NCBI RefSeq assembly: GCF_002875705.1
Contig: NZ_MCZZ01000113.1
Coordinates: 1 to 64,000, forward strand
Length of the DNA stretch: 64,000 bases
Direction of reading: 5' to 3'
Source of the DNA: Vibrio sp. 10N.261.45.E2
GTDB taxonomy: Bacteria; Pseudomonadota; Gammaproteobacteria; Enterobacterales; Vibrionaceae
Part shown: piece by piece, positions 1 through 8,854 of the stretch
Layout: each line of letters starts with the position of its first letter
How positions within the stretch are numbered: the stretch's first letter is position 1
The notes under the pieces: generated by a model
What the model saw: the letters and a program-made list of their open reading frames with translations, nothing else
What the model was told of the DNA's origin: nothing
The model's database searches: none
Made by a program: the position numbers and the translations under genes

Positions 1-508
1 ATTAACGGAATTGGTATTAGCTTCTTGGCGTTTATCTAATGGAGTAGATCTAATTAATACCTTACAGATCTCGTCCTTTACCTGAGTAGTCGAGAGCCGG
101 ATACTTAGGTTTTATTCTGTTTCAGCTCTTTTTTTCTAGGGTATCACGTGTTTTAGCTAGCTTAACTCGTCGTTACTCTCGCCTCTAAATCTAGAATGAT
201 TCACTCCTCTCTCGCTTTTCACCACTTTCACTTGATTTGAAATTACTGGTTTAGGTTGCTAACGGTCATTTACCCTCATATCTATATTTTTGTAGTTTTG
301 GGTGCTATCAAAGCGAATATAGGCATTGAGCTTAGCTGCTTTAAAAGCTTGTTTAGTTAGTACTCTGCGAAATTTATGATTTGGGAATGCAGAGAAGTCA
401 TGATTGAATCTCATTGTCTCTTCTTGGCCAAAAGAAAATAGAGAACTGTGAGAGTTTTGAAGCAAGATAAGGCGGGTATGGTGACCTGAGACAAGGGAGA
501 TAAATGGA
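1..508. other. Intergenic stretch at window start, nothing firm
   Basis: This AT-rich stretch lies beyond the terminator of the antiporter gene. All frames are broken by stops except one short minus-strand frame, listed separately. I see no tRNA-like fold, no insertion-sequence ends and no recognisable protein remnant. It may be the intergenic space beside a gene outside the window. Confidence 0.4.
259..414 (-). CDS. Possible small basic protein, 51 aa, unrecognised
   Basis: A 51-residue frame starts at the ATG at 412-414 and ends at 259. It is preceded by a purine-rich AAGAAGAGAC stretch that could act as a weak ribosome binding site. The product begins MRFNHDFSAFPNHKFRR and is basic and rich in Lys, Arg, Asn and Phe. 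I see no signal peptide, membrane segment or known motif. A longer start at 465 is possible but has no better ribosome binding site. It may be a real small protein, the remnant of a larger gene, or chance. Confidence 0.22.
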   Translation of the reverse strand: MRFNHDFSAFPNHKFRRVLTKQAFKAAKLNAYIRFDSTQNYKNIDMRVNDR

Positions 509-536
509 TTAAAAAAGGCCGCTTAAGTAAGCGGCC
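509..536 (-). terminator. Rho-independent terminator of the antiporter gene
   Basis: Read on the minus strand, an 8-bp GC-rich stem (GGCCGCTT with AAGCGGCC) closes a short loop and is followed by a run of six T. It lies just past the stop codon of the antiporter gene at 558. Confidence 0.85.
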
Positions 537-557
537 TATGTTCATAAGTGGGGAGAG

Positions 558-1838
558 TTAATCTAACTCTTTCTCGGCTTGTTTTGCTTTCTCTATCATA
601 GGAGTGATTGTTGAGCCTTGAACCAGAATAGAGAACACAACAACGGCATAGGTCATGACAAGGATGATTTCTTTAACATCAATTGCCTTGTCTTCAATTA
701 CCCAGATACCAGAAGGGATTGAAAGTGCCATCGCGAGAGCTAAGCCGCCACGTAAACCACCCCAAGTTAGAATCTTAATCGACCATGGATTGTAAGTTCT
801 AAAGCGCTTAAACCCGATATAAGACAAGAACACACTTAGGTAGCGAGCACTTAATACGAGAGGAGCAGCGAATGCCATTAAAATCCAGTCCTCTTGGTGG
901 AATTTGAACAGCAGCATCGACATGCCAATCAATAGGAATAATACGCCGTTTAGGAATTCATCTATCAATTCCCAGAAGTGATCTAGGTGATCTTCACTCT
1001 CTTTCGAGAATCCGATAAAGCGAGTCCAGTTACCGATCATGATACCTGATACCACCATCGCTAATGGCCCTGATACATGCAGAACTTCAGCAAACGCATA
1101 ACCAGCGGTTGGGATGCCGATAGTTAATAGCAACTCCATTGAGTGGTCATCGGTGTTGCTGATTAGGTAGTGGAATGCGAGACCCAAAACAAAACCATAG
1201 ACAATACCGCCAATCGCCTCTTGAACGAATAACATTGTCACACTGCCGACGGTTGGTGCTTCTGTACCAAATGCGATCGTAAATAGAGTTACGAAGATAA
1301 CTAAACCAAAACCATCGTTAAATAGAGATTCTCCCTCGATTTGAGTAGAGATTCGTCTAGGCGCATCGAGTTTCTTTACGATGGCTAATACGGCGATTGG
1401 ATCGGTTGGAGAGATGAGAGAGCCAAACAGTAGGCAGTAAATCAGATCAAATTGAATACCGATGAACTGACAGAACCCGTACAGCACAAAACCAATAAAG
1501 AATGTTGAAAACAGCGTTGCACCTAATGCGAGTACTGTTATTTCCCACTTTTGGTCTTTTAGATTCGGTAATTTAATCCCTAAACCACCGGCAAAGAGCA
1601 AGAACCCCAATATCCCTTTAAGTAAGAAATCTTCAAAGTTGATACTGGCAACGGTTTCTGAGGCGATGTCAGCCAGTTGGAACCAATTGTTTTGTCCTGC
1701 AATGATAATCAGTAGAGATAACATCATTGAGCCAGCTGTGATGGCGATGGTTGTCTGCATTTTACCGATTTTCGTATTCACGAAAGCAATAAGCATGGCT
1801 GCAGCGGACAAGAAGCATAAGGTGTAATAGACCGACAT
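558..1838 (-). CDS. CPA1-family Na+(or K+)/H+ antiporter, NhaP type
   Basis: This 426-residue inner-membrane protein exchanges a monovalent cation for protons, for pH and salt homeostasis. Hydrophobic segments run almost the whole length. Family hallmarks are LLFAGGLGIKL near residue 80, SPTDPIAVL near 145, the ESLFNDG motif carrying the Asn-Asp transport pair, and GLRGGLALAMALSIP near the C-terminus. I chose the ATG at 1836-1838 (MSVYYTLCFL) because it starts directly at the first membrane helix. The frame stays open to 2087, but that would add a hydrophilic tail overlapping metH. It has no long cytoplasmic tail, unlike many NhaP proteins. The gene is divergent from metH and ends at its own terminator. 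Ion specificity cannot be read from the sequence. Confidence 0.88.
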   Translation of the reverse strand: MSVYYTLCFLSAAAMLIAFVNTKIGKMQTTIAITAGSMMLSLLIIIAGQNNWFQLADIASETVASINFEDFLLKGILGFLLFAGGLGIKLPNLKDQKWEITVLALGATLFSTFFIGFVLYGFCQFIGIQFDLIYCLLFGSLISPTDPIAVLAIVKKLDAPRRISTQIEGESLFNDGFGLVIFVTLFTIAFGTEAPTVGSVTMLFVQEAIGGIVYGFVLGLAFHYLISNTDDHSMELLLTIGIPTAGYAFAEVLHVSGPLAMVVSGIMIGNWTRFIGFSKESEDHLDHFWELIDEFLNGVLFLLIGMSMLLFKFHQEDWILMAFAAPLVLSARYLSVFLSYIGFKRFRTYNPWSIKILTWGGLRGGLALAMALSIPSGIWVIEDKAIDVKEIILVMTYAVVVFSILVQGSTITPMIEKAKQAEKELD

Positions 1839-1941
1839 TGGGATTCCAATATGTAACAAAGTATGAATATGAATTTTCGTTGTCTCATGCTCAAATAGCA
1901 AACATTTTTTTGTCATGAGTCGGTAATCAATTTCCTTTTTT

Positions 1942-1957
1942 AGACGTCTAGACTCCT
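1942..1957. promoter_or_regulatory. Candidate MetJ operator (tandem met boxes) before metH
   Basis: AGACGTCT is followed directly by AGACTCCT, that is one perfect and one imperfect copy of the 8-bp met box bound by the methionine repressor MetJ. The site ends 50 bp before the metH start codon and overlaps where a -35 element would sit. Repression of metH by MetJ-SAM is inferred. Confidence 0.6.
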
Positions 1958-2007
1958 TTTTAATGTGTGATAGGATGGAGGGATAATTAAAGGAATGAGG
2001 TTGTACC

Positions 2008-5000
2008 GTGGGAAGTAATGTAAGGCAAAAGATTGACGCTCTGTTGAAGCAACGAATTTTACTGATTGATGGCGGCATGGGCACCATGATTCAGGATTAT
2101 AAATTGGAAGAGCAAGACTATCGTGGTGAACGCTTTGCTGATTGGCACAGTGACTTAAAGGGCAATAATGATCTTTTAGTTCTTACGCAGCCTAAGCTTA
2201 TCAAAGATATCCATTCAGAATACTTGGAAGCTGGGGCAGACATCCTCGAAACCAATACCTTTAACGCTACAAGCATCGCTATGGCTGACTATGATATGGA
2301 AAGCCTCAGTGAAGAAATTAACTTTGCTGCTGCCAAGCTTGCTCGTGAAGCGGCTGATGAATGGACTGCAAAGACCCCTGACAAGCCTCGCTTCGTAGCC
2401 GGTGTATTAGGCCCAACTAACCGAACGTGTTCTATATCACCTGATGTAAACGACCCTGGTTATCGGAATGTCAGCTTTGATGAGTTAGTTGAAGCCTATT
2501 CTGAATCGACTCGTGCGCTTATTAAAGGTGGTTCAGACTTAATTCTTATTGAAACTATCTTCGATACTCTAAATGCGAAAGCGTGTGCTTTTGCAGTTGA
2601 GTCGGTTTTTGAAGAAGTTGGTATCACATTACCGGTGATGATCTCAGGTACCATTACTGATGCATCAGGTCGTACGCTTTCTGGGCAAACGACAGAAGCA
2701 TTTTACAACGCCCTTCGTCATGTAAAACCTATCTCATTTGGATTGAACTGCGCATTAGGCCCTGACGAATTGCGTGAGTATGTTGGTGAGATGTCTCGTA
2801 TCTCAGAAAGCTATGTTTCTGCTCACCCTAATGCAGGTTTACCTAATGCATTTGGTGAATATGACCTTTCTCCTGAAGATATGGCTGAACATGTTAAGGA
2901 ATGGGTTGAAAGTGGCTTTTTAAACCTGATTGGTGGTTGTTGTGGTACTACGCCAGAACATATTCGCCATATGGCAGAAGCGGTTGAAGGCGTAACCCCA
3001 CGCCAATTGCCTGACTTACCTGTGTCGTGTCGTTTATCCGGTTTAGAACCACTGACCATCGCTAAAGAGTCTCTTTTTGTAAACGTGGGTGAGCGTACTA
3101 ACGTTACTGGTTCTGCTCGTTTCAAACGCTTGATCAAAGAGGAGCTTTACGATGAAGCTTTGAGTGTGGCTCGAGAGCAAGTTGAGAACGGCGCTCAAAT
3201 TATCGATATCAACATGGATGAAGGGATGCTAGACGCTGAGGCGTGTATGGTTAAATTCCTTAATCTATGTGCTTCTGAACCTGAGATCTCGAAAGTGCCA
3301 GTCATGGTCGACTCTTCAAAATGGGAAGTTATCGAAGCGGGTCTGAAATGTATTCAAGGCAAAGGCATCGTTAACTCTATCTCTTTAAAAGAAGGCAAAG
3401 AGAAGTTTGTTGAGCAAGCCAAGTTAGTGCGCCGTTATGGTGCTGCTGTCATCGTAATGGCATTCGATGAAGTCGGACAGGCGGATACTCGAGAGCGCAA
3501 AGTTGAGATCTGTACTAATGCCTACAACATTCTTGTTGATGAAGTCGGTTTCCCACCAGAAGACATTATTTTTGACCCGAACATTTTCGCGGTTGCGACT
3601 GGTATCGATGAACACAACAACTACGCGGTTGATTTCATTGAGGCGGTGGGAGACATCAAACGTGACCTCCCGCATGCGATGATCTCTGGCGGTGTGTCGA
3701 ATGTTTCATTCTCATTCCGCGGCAATAATTACGTACGTGAGGCTATTCACGCGGTGTTCCTATATCACTGTTTTAAAAACGGTATGGATATGGGCATCGT
3801 AAACGCAGGTCAGCTAGAAATTTACGATAATGTTCCAGAAGATCTGCGTGATGCTGTTGAAGATGTCGTACTAAACCGTCGTGATGATTCGACAGAACGA
3901 TTGCTGGATATGGCGACCGAATACCTAGAGCGCGCTGTTGGTAAGGTTGAAGATAAGTCGGCATTAGAGTGGCGTACTTGGCCTGTAGAGAAGCGTTTGG
4001 AGCATTCTTTGGTCAAAGGCATCACCGACTTTATTGTTGAAGATACCGAAGAAGCTCGCGTTAATGCCTCTCGCCCTATCGAAGTGATTGAAGGCCCTCT
4101 AATGGACGGCATGAACGTTGTTGGAGACTTGTTTGGTGAAGGTAAGATGTTCTTACCACAGGTTGTAAAGTCTGCACGTGTTATGAAGCAGGCGGTTGCC
4201 CACTTAGAGCCATTCATCAATGCATCCAAAGAAGTAGGTGCGAGTAACGGTAAGATTTTGTTAGCGACTGTTAAAGGTGACGTGCACGATATCGGCAAAA
4301 ATATCGTTGGTGTCGTTTTACAATGTAATAACTACGAGATTATCGATTTAGGCGTGATGGTTTCGTGTGAGAAGATTCTCAAGGTAGCCAAAGAAGAGAA
4401 TGTCGACATTATAGGTCTGTCTGGACTAATTACACCGTCTCTTGATGAAATGGTACATGTTGCCAAAGAGATGGAAAGACAGGGCTTCAAGTTGCCTCTT
4501 CTGATTGGTGGCGCAACCACATCTAAAGCTCACACTGCGGTTAAGATTGAACAGAATTACTCAGAGCCTGTTGTTTACGTGAATAATGCCTCGCGTGCTG
4601 TGGGTGTTTGTACTTCACTCCTTTCTGATGAGTTGAAGCCCGCTTTCGTTGAGAAGCTAGATATCGACTATGATCGCGTTCGAGATCAGCACAATCGTAA
4701 GAAGCCTCGTACTAAGCCTGTCACACTAGAGAAAGCTCGAGCCAATAAAGTCGCTATCGATTGGGATTCTTATACTCCACCGGCACCCGTTAAACCGGGA
4801 GTTCATATCTTTAATGATTTTGATGTGTCTACTTTGCGCCAATACATCGACTGGACGCCATTCTTTATGACATGGTCATTGGTTGGTAAGTACCCAGCTA
4901 TTCTGGACCATGAAGAAGTAGGTGAGGAAGCAAAACGCTTATTCAAAGATGCCAATGATTTACTGGATCGCGTAGAGAAAGAGAAGCTACTTGAAGCTCG

Positions 5001-5685
5001 TGGTATGTGTGCCATGTTCCCTGCGAACAGTGTTGGTGATGATATTGAGGTGTATACCGATGAATCGCGAACTGAAGTGCTAAAGGTTCTACACAATCTT
5101 CGTCAACAAACAGAGAAACCAAAAGGCTTTAACTATTGTCTGTCTGATTACATTGCGCCGAAAGATAGTGGTAAAGCGGATTGGATTGGTGGTTTTGCTG
5201 TAACGGGTGGTATAGGTGAGCGTGAGCTGGCTGATGAATACAAAGCGAAAGGTGATGACTACAACGCAATAATGATTCAGGCGGTTGCTGACCGATTGGC
5301 TGAAGCGTTCGCGGAGTATCTGCATAAAGAAGTGAGAAAGGATATTTGGGGTTACTCGCCAGATGAGGATTTGTCTAACGACGATTTGATTCGAGAGAAA
5401 TACCAAGGTATTCGTCCAGCCCCGGGTTACCCTGCTTGCCCAGAGCACACAGAGAAAGGCACGTTGTGGGAGTTGATGGACGTTGAAAAAGCGATCGACA
5501 TGTCGCTAACCACGAGTTACGCAATGTGGCCAGGTGCATCTGTGTCTGGTATGTATTTCTCACATCCTGATGCTCGATATTTTGCGATTGCACAGATTCA
5601 ACAGGACCAAGTGGATAGCTATGCCGACCGTAAAGGTTGGGATATGTTAGAAGCCGAGAAGTGGTTAGGTCCAAACATTAACTAA
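2008..5685 (+). CDS. metH: Cobalamin-dependent methionine synthase MetH
   Basis: MetH transfers a methyl group from 5-methyltetrahydrofolate to homocysteine through protein-bound B12. At 1225 residues it matches the E. coli enzyme (1227). Modules in order: homocysteine domain (about 1-325) with zinc ligands Cys248 and Cys311/Cys312 ([11 protein letters not shown]); pterin domain (about 355-620); B12 cap and B12-binding domains (about 650-890) with the DVHDIG motif whose His760 is the lower cobalt ligand; and the C-terminal S-adenosylmethionine reactivation domain (about 900-1225). Translation starts at GTG, seven bases after the GAGG of the ribosome binding site at 1997-2000. Tandem met boxes upstream suggest repression by MetJ. 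The gene is complete, monocistronic and convergent with lysC. Confidence 0.97.
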   Translation: MGSNVRQKIDALLKQRILLIDGGMGTMIQDYKLEEQDYRGERFADWHSDLKGNNDLLVLTQPKLIKDIHSEYLEAGADILETNTFNATSIAMADYDMESLSEEINFAAAKLAREAADEWTAKTPDKPRFVAGVLGPTNRTCSISPDVNDPGYRNVSFDELVEAYSESTRALIKGGSDLILIETIFDTLNAKACAFAVESVFEEVGITLPVMISGTITDASGRTLSGQTTEAFYNALRHVKPISFGLNCALGPDELREYVGEMSRISESYVSAHPNAGLPNAFGEYDLSPEDMAEHVKEWVESGFLNLIGGCCGTTPEHIRHMAEAVEGVTPRQLPDLPVSCRLSGLEPLTIAKESLFVNVGERTNVTGSARFKRLIKEELYDEALSVAREQVENGAQIIDINMDEGMLDAEACMVKFLNLCASEPEISKVPVMVDSSKWEVIEAGLKCIQGKGIVNSISLKEGKEKFVEQAKLVRRYGAAVIVMAFDEVGQADTRERKVEICTNAYNILVDEVGFPPEDIIFDPNIFAVATGIDEHNNYAVDFIEAVGDIKRDLPHAMISGGVSNVSFSFRGNNYVREAIHAVFLYHCFKNGMDMGIVNAGQLEIYDNVPEDLRDAVEDVVLNRRDDSTERLLDMATEYLERAVGKVEDKSALEWRTWPVEKRLEHSLVKGITDFIVEDTEEARVNASRPIEVIEGPLMDGMNVVGDLFGEGKMFLPQVVKSARVMKQAVAHLEPFINASKEVGASNGKILLATVKGDVHDIGKNIVGVVLQCNNYEIIDLGVMVSCEKILKVAKEENVDIIGLSGLITPSLDEMVHVAKEMERQGFKLPLLIGGATTSKAHTAVKIEQNYSEPVVYVNNASRAVGVCTSLLSDELKPAFVEKLDIDYDRVRDQHNRKKPRTKPVTLEKARANKVAIDWDSYTPPAPVKPGVHIFNDFDVSTLRQYIDWTPFFMTWSLVGKYPAILDHEEVGEEAKRLFKDANDLLDRVEKEKLLEARGMCAMFPANSVGDDIEVYTDESRTEVLKVLHNLRQQTEKPKGFNYCLSDYIAPKDSGKADWIGGFAVTGGIGERELADEYKAKGDDYNAIMIQAVADRLAEAFAEYLHKEVRKDIWGYSPDEDLSNDDLIREKYQGIRPAPGYPACPEHTEKGTLWELMDVEKAIDMSLTTSYAMWPGASVSGMYFSHPDARYFAIAQIQQDQVDSYADRKGWDMLEAEKWLGPNIN

Positions 5686-5710
5686 TGATTGTTCCATAAG
5701 GTAAAAAGGA

Positions 5711-5741
5711 AAAGGGTTGCTCAAGAGCAACCCTTTTTGTA
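5711..5741. terminator. Bidirectional terminator between metH and lysC
   Basis: AAAGGGTTGCTC pairs with GAGCAACCCTTT around an AA loop. T-runs lie on the plus side, and A-rich sequence on the other side serves the minus strand. It sits between convergent genes, so it can end both transcripts. Confidence 0.85.
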
Positions 5742-5783
5742 TCTGTCGTTTGGTAGTTCTAAATTAATCGAGCAACCGTCTTT

Positions 5784-7151
5784 TTATTCAAACAGTTCTT
5801 GATGCAGTTTTTGAATTGCTAGTTTAGATACAGATTCATCTAACAAGAAGCACAGGTTGTGTGGGCTTGCTCCGCAACAAATCATGCGCAGGTTAAAGTC
5901 TTCAAGAGTGCCGAACACCTGCTTCGCATAGCCTTTGCTTTCACTCATGTTATTACCAATAAGGGCAACAAGGCATAGATCGTGTTCAATATCGACAGAA
6001 CACAGCTCTTCAAGCTCCAGGCGAGCGGCTTCTGGTAATTCAGGAGCTCCACCTGATGTATCTGTTTGATCGAGAGTGAGTGACACACTGATCTCTGAGG
6101 TGGTAATAAGATCGACCGAGATCTTATGCTTAGCAAGGATCTCGAATACTTTCGCAAGGAAACCGTAAGCGTGGAACATGTTAGCACTGCGGAGTGTCAC
6201 CATGGTTTGGTTACAGCGAAGGGCAAGGGCTCTGAATAGTGGAGAGCTTTCCACTTGCTGTCGAATCCAAGTTCCACCTAATTCTGGCGCTTTAGAAGAG
6301 CTGACAAATACCGGGATTTGGTGGCGCAGTGCAGGTACTAGTGTTGATGGGTGCAAGATCTTCGCACCAAAGTTTGCCATTTCCGAAGCTTCACTAAAGC
6401 TGATCTCTGGGATTGGAGATGCTTTCGGCGCAATACGAGGATCCGTGGTGTAGATACCAGGAACATCCGTCCAGATATCTAGACCAATAGCTTGCACAGA
6501 TTCGGCGATCAGTGCTGCTGAATAATCACTGCCTCCACGGCCCAAAGTTGTGGTGTTACCTTCGTTATCAGCACCGATAAAACCTTGGGTAACGACCACC
6601 TGCTGTTGGCAAAGTGGAATAAGTTTCTCTTTCGCTAGCGCTGAAATATCTTCAAGTTGAGGTTCAGCTTTACCGAAGTCATCATTGGTACGCATCACTT
6701 CTCTGATATCGAAACGAATAGCTGGTGTACCACGTTCACGAAGGATTTGAGCAAGGATATGTGTCGACATTAACTCGCCACAAGCGACAAGATGATCGGT
6801 TAGTTTAGTGCTTGCTTGAAATGATGCGGCCTCTGCTGCGCTCGCAATGTCATCAAGAATGCGGTGAACTTCTTTCTCGATGCTAATCGGGTCTGCGAGT
6901 TGGTCAAGAATCGCGTTATGAATGTCCGCTAATTGGGTCATCAATTCCTGACGACGCGCTTTGTCTTGAACACCATTTGCCAGTTCAACCAGTAAATTAG
7001 TGACGCCTGAACATGCACTGCTCACGACCAGTTTCGTATTTGAGTTGTTTTCAATAATGGCAGCACAACGGCTCATTGCTTCAAAGTTGGCAACACTTGT
7101 TCCACCAAACTTAGCGACATTAAAAGAACCAGCTACATTAGATGCACTCAC
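5784..7151 (-). CDS. lysC: Lysine-sensitive aspartokinase III
   Basis: LysC phosphorylates aspartate, the first step to lysine, methionine and threonine. The 455-residue product has the N-terminal amino-acid-kinase motif KFGGTS at 14-19, a GRGGSDYSAAL nucleotide/aspartate motif near residue 205, and two C-terminal ACT regulatory domains (about 310-455). There is no homoserine dehydrogenase domain, so it is the monofunctional type (E. coli LysC 449). Translation begins at a GTG, with GGGAG about eight bases before it. A lysine riboswitch in the leader identifies it as the lysine-controlled isozyme. It is divergent from the aminotransferase gene and convergent with metH. Confidence 0.96.
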   Translation of the reverse strand: MSASNVAGSFNVAKFGGTSVANFEAMSRCAAIIENNSNTKLVVSSACSGVTNLLVELANGVQDKARRQELMTQLADIHNAILDQLADPISIEKEVHRILDDIASAAEAASFQASTKLTDHLVACGELMSTHILAQILRERGTPAIRFDIREVMRTNDDFGKAEPQLEDISALAKEKLIPLCQQQVVVTQGFIGADNEGNTTTLGRGGSDYSAALIAESVQAIGLDIWTDVPGIYTTDPRIAPKASPIPEISFSEASEMANFGAKILHPSTLVPALRHQIPVFVSSSKAPELGGTWIRQQVESSPLFRALALRCNQTMVTLRSANMFHAYGFLAKVFEILAKHKISVDLITTSEISVSLTLDQTDTSGGAPELPEAARLELEELCSVDIEHDLCLVALIGNNMSESKGYAKQVFGTLEDFNLRMICCGASPHNLCFLLDESVSKLAIQKLHQELFE

Positions 7152-7264
7152 GATATATCTCCCACGACTTCCTAAAATAAAATTACGGTTGGGTAATCCA
7201 ACGTCCGATGTTTTTCGAAGAGAGTTTTAGAGCAAAAAGAGAGGAATTATTAGAATAGTAACCT

Positions 7265-7432
7265 CAGAAGCTCTTCACCATATAGAAATGGTGACAGTTG
7301 ACGGGATTCAGCCCGCTCAACCGATAATAAAGGTCCGACATCCTTTTATTATCTCGGCACTGCTCCCCATGAATGTTCTGTATTGGAAATGCGGTTCCAC
7401 AAAACATCTGCCTGGGCAGTGCTCCTCTTCTG
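7265..7432 (-). ncRNA. Lysine riboswitch (L box) in the lysC leader
   Basis: On the minus strand the leader shows the lysine aptamer landmarks in order: CAGAAG opening strand and AGAGGAGC core, an internal AGTGCCGA segment, GGGCTGAATCCCGTCAACTG, the GTCACC...GGTG hairpin, and closing AGAGCTTCTG. CAGAAG at 7432-7427 pairs with CTTCTG at 7270-7265 to form P1. It ends about 110 bases before the lysC start. The expression platform is not obvious: only a short GAGG...CCTC pairing followed by TCTTTTT is seen, so control may be at termination or at translation. Confidence 0.93.
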
Positions 7433-7447
7433 CTAGATAGCCATTTC

Positions 7448-7476
7448 ATTGAACGTGTTTGCGGTAACAATGTCAA
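7448..7476 (-). promoter_or_regulatory. Probable lysC promoter
   Basis: On the minus strand, a perfect TTGACA (7476-7471) is followed after 17 bases by TTCAAT (7453-7448), which matches four of six -10 positions. Transcription would start shortly before the riboswitch P1 strand at 7432, the expected arrangement. Confidence 0.65.
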
Positions 7477-7613
7477 TCCGTAACTTGAGATAATTGAAAA
7501 ATAATTTTAACAATTATGTGACACTGGTTTGACCTCAATACTTATGGCTAATTGCTGAGGTAATCAATTTGCTTTAGGGTGGATTGTTCACAACATTAAC
7601 GTAAGGGATGTAC

Positions 7614-8753
7614 ATGTCTAATCTAACACTCACTACTGCTATCGATAGTTTTTACCCACCACACCGAACGTTAATGGGCCCTGGTCCTTCTGATATCTCG
7701 CCTCAAGTACTACAGGCTTTGAGTCGTCCAACCATCGGTCACCTAGATCCACTGTTTATTGCGATGATGGACGAGCTTAAACAACTTCTTAAATATGCAT
7801 TTCAGACTGAAAACGAATTTACAATTGCCGTGTCTGCACCGGGCAGTGCGGGGATGGAAACTTGTTTTGTTAACTTGATTGAGCCTGGTGAAAAGGTGAT
7901 CGTTTGTCGTAACGGTGTCTTCGGTGAGCGGATGCGAGAAAATGTTGTGCGCTGTGGTGGCGAAGCCATTCTTGTTGATGACGAGTGGGGCAAACCTGTT
8001 TCTGTCGATAAGGTAGAAAAAGCATTATCAGAAAACCCTGATGCCGTTGCCGTTGCATTTGTTCATGCAGAGACATCAACCGGAGCGCTCTCTGATGCTC
8101 AAGCAATCTCAGCTATCGCTCGTCAGTTTGATGCGTTAACGATTGTTGATGCTGTGACGTCACTCGGTGGCGTGCCTTTGCTGGTTGATGAGTGGCAGCT
8201 TGATGCGGTTTATTCTGGAAGCCAAAAGTGTCTGTCTTGTGTGCCAGGGCTATCTCCGGTGACCTTCTCTCAAAGTGCTGTTGATAAAATGAAAGCTCGC
8301 CAAGCGCCAGTGCAAAGCTGGTTCTTGGATCAAAGTTTAGTATTAGGTTACTGGAGTGGAGAAGGTAAGCGAAGCTACCACCACACTGCACCAGTAAATA
8401 GCCTCTATGCTCTACATGAGTCGCTGGTTTTGTTGAAAAATGAAGGCCTAGATAATGCGTGGTCTCGTCACCATGCGATGCACCAAGAGCTTAAAGAGGG
8501 TGTAGAGGCACTAGGATTAAAATTTGTGGTTGATGAAGAGAGTCGTCTGCCACAGCTAAATGCACTTTATTTCCCTGAAGGAATTGATGAAGCGAAGATC
8601 AGAACGCTGCTTCTAGAAGAGTACAATCTTGAAATTGGTGCAGGGCTTGGCTCTTTGGCTGGTAAGGCTTGGCGTATCGGATTAATGGGCTACGGTGCTC
8701 GTAAAGAGAATGTCGCGTTGTGTCTGAAAGCGTTAAAAGATGTTTTGAAATAA
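7614..8753 (+). CDS. PLP-dependent class V aminotransferase (alanine/serine-glyoxylate type)
   Basis: This fold-type I enzyme resembles alanine-glyoxylate and serine-glyoxylate aminotransferases, which move an amino group to glyoxylate or pyruvate. It has 379 residues with the N-terminal MGPGPSDISPQVLQALSRP signature, the PLP-phosphate SAPGSAGMET segment, an IVDAVTSLGG aspartate, and SGSQKC with Lys205 as the Schiff-base lysine. The ATG at 7614 lies six bases after AAGGG. An in-frame ATG at 7608 directly abuts that Shine-Dalgarno sequence and is unlikely. It is divergent from lysC and ends at its own terminator. The true amino donor is not clear from sequence; phosphonate aminotransferases are relatives. 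Confidence 0.88.
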   Translation: MSNLTLTTAIDSFYPPHRTLMGPGPSDISPQVLQALSRPTIGHLDPLFIAMMDELKQLLKYAFQTENEFTIAVSAPGSAGMETCFVNLIEPGEKVIVCRNGVFGERMRENVVRCGGEAILVDDEWGKPVSVDKVEKALSENPDAVAVAFVHAETSTGALSDAQAISAIARQFDALTIVDAVTSLGGVPLLVDEWQLDAVYSGSQKCLSCVPGLSPVTFSQSAVDKMKARQAPVQSWFLDQSLVLGYWSGEGKRSYHHTAPVNSLYALHESLVLLKNEGLDNAWSRHHAMHQELKEGVEALGLKFVVDEESRLPQLNALYFPEGIDEAKIRTLLLEEYNLEIGAGLGSLAGKAWRIGLMGYGARKENVALCLKALKDVLK

Positions 8754-8776
8754 CGGTAATAAACCGACATTAAAAA

Positions 8777-8808
8777 GAAAAGCGCACGATCTCTCGTGCG
8801 CTTTTTGT
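8777..8808 (+). terminator. Terminator of the aminotransferase gene
   Basis: AAAAGCGCACGA and TCGTGCGCTTTT form a long stem with a 4-base loop and a following T-run, 24 bases after the stop codon. Its A-rich left arm could also help stop transcripts from pglL on the other strand. Confidence 0.88.
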
Positions 8809-8854
8809 ATTTAAACCAATCATCTAAATGGTGTTTGAGTGTGAGATCTAAATA

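Noticed and set aside
1839..2087. Extended N-terminus of the antiporter reaching into metH
   Set aside because: It would overlap the metH start, MetJ boxes and promoter, and adds hydrophilic residues not seen in the family; MSVYYTLCFL is the fitting start.
3822..4298. 158-residue antisense frame in metH
   Set aside because: It lies opposite conserved MetH coding sequence, is Ser/Thr/Arg-rich as reverse-strand shadows often are, and has no ribosome binding site.
7264..7476. Minus-strand 70-residue frame before lysC
   Set aside because: It coincides with the lysine riboswitch; the structured RNA explains the sequence and there is no ribosome binding site.
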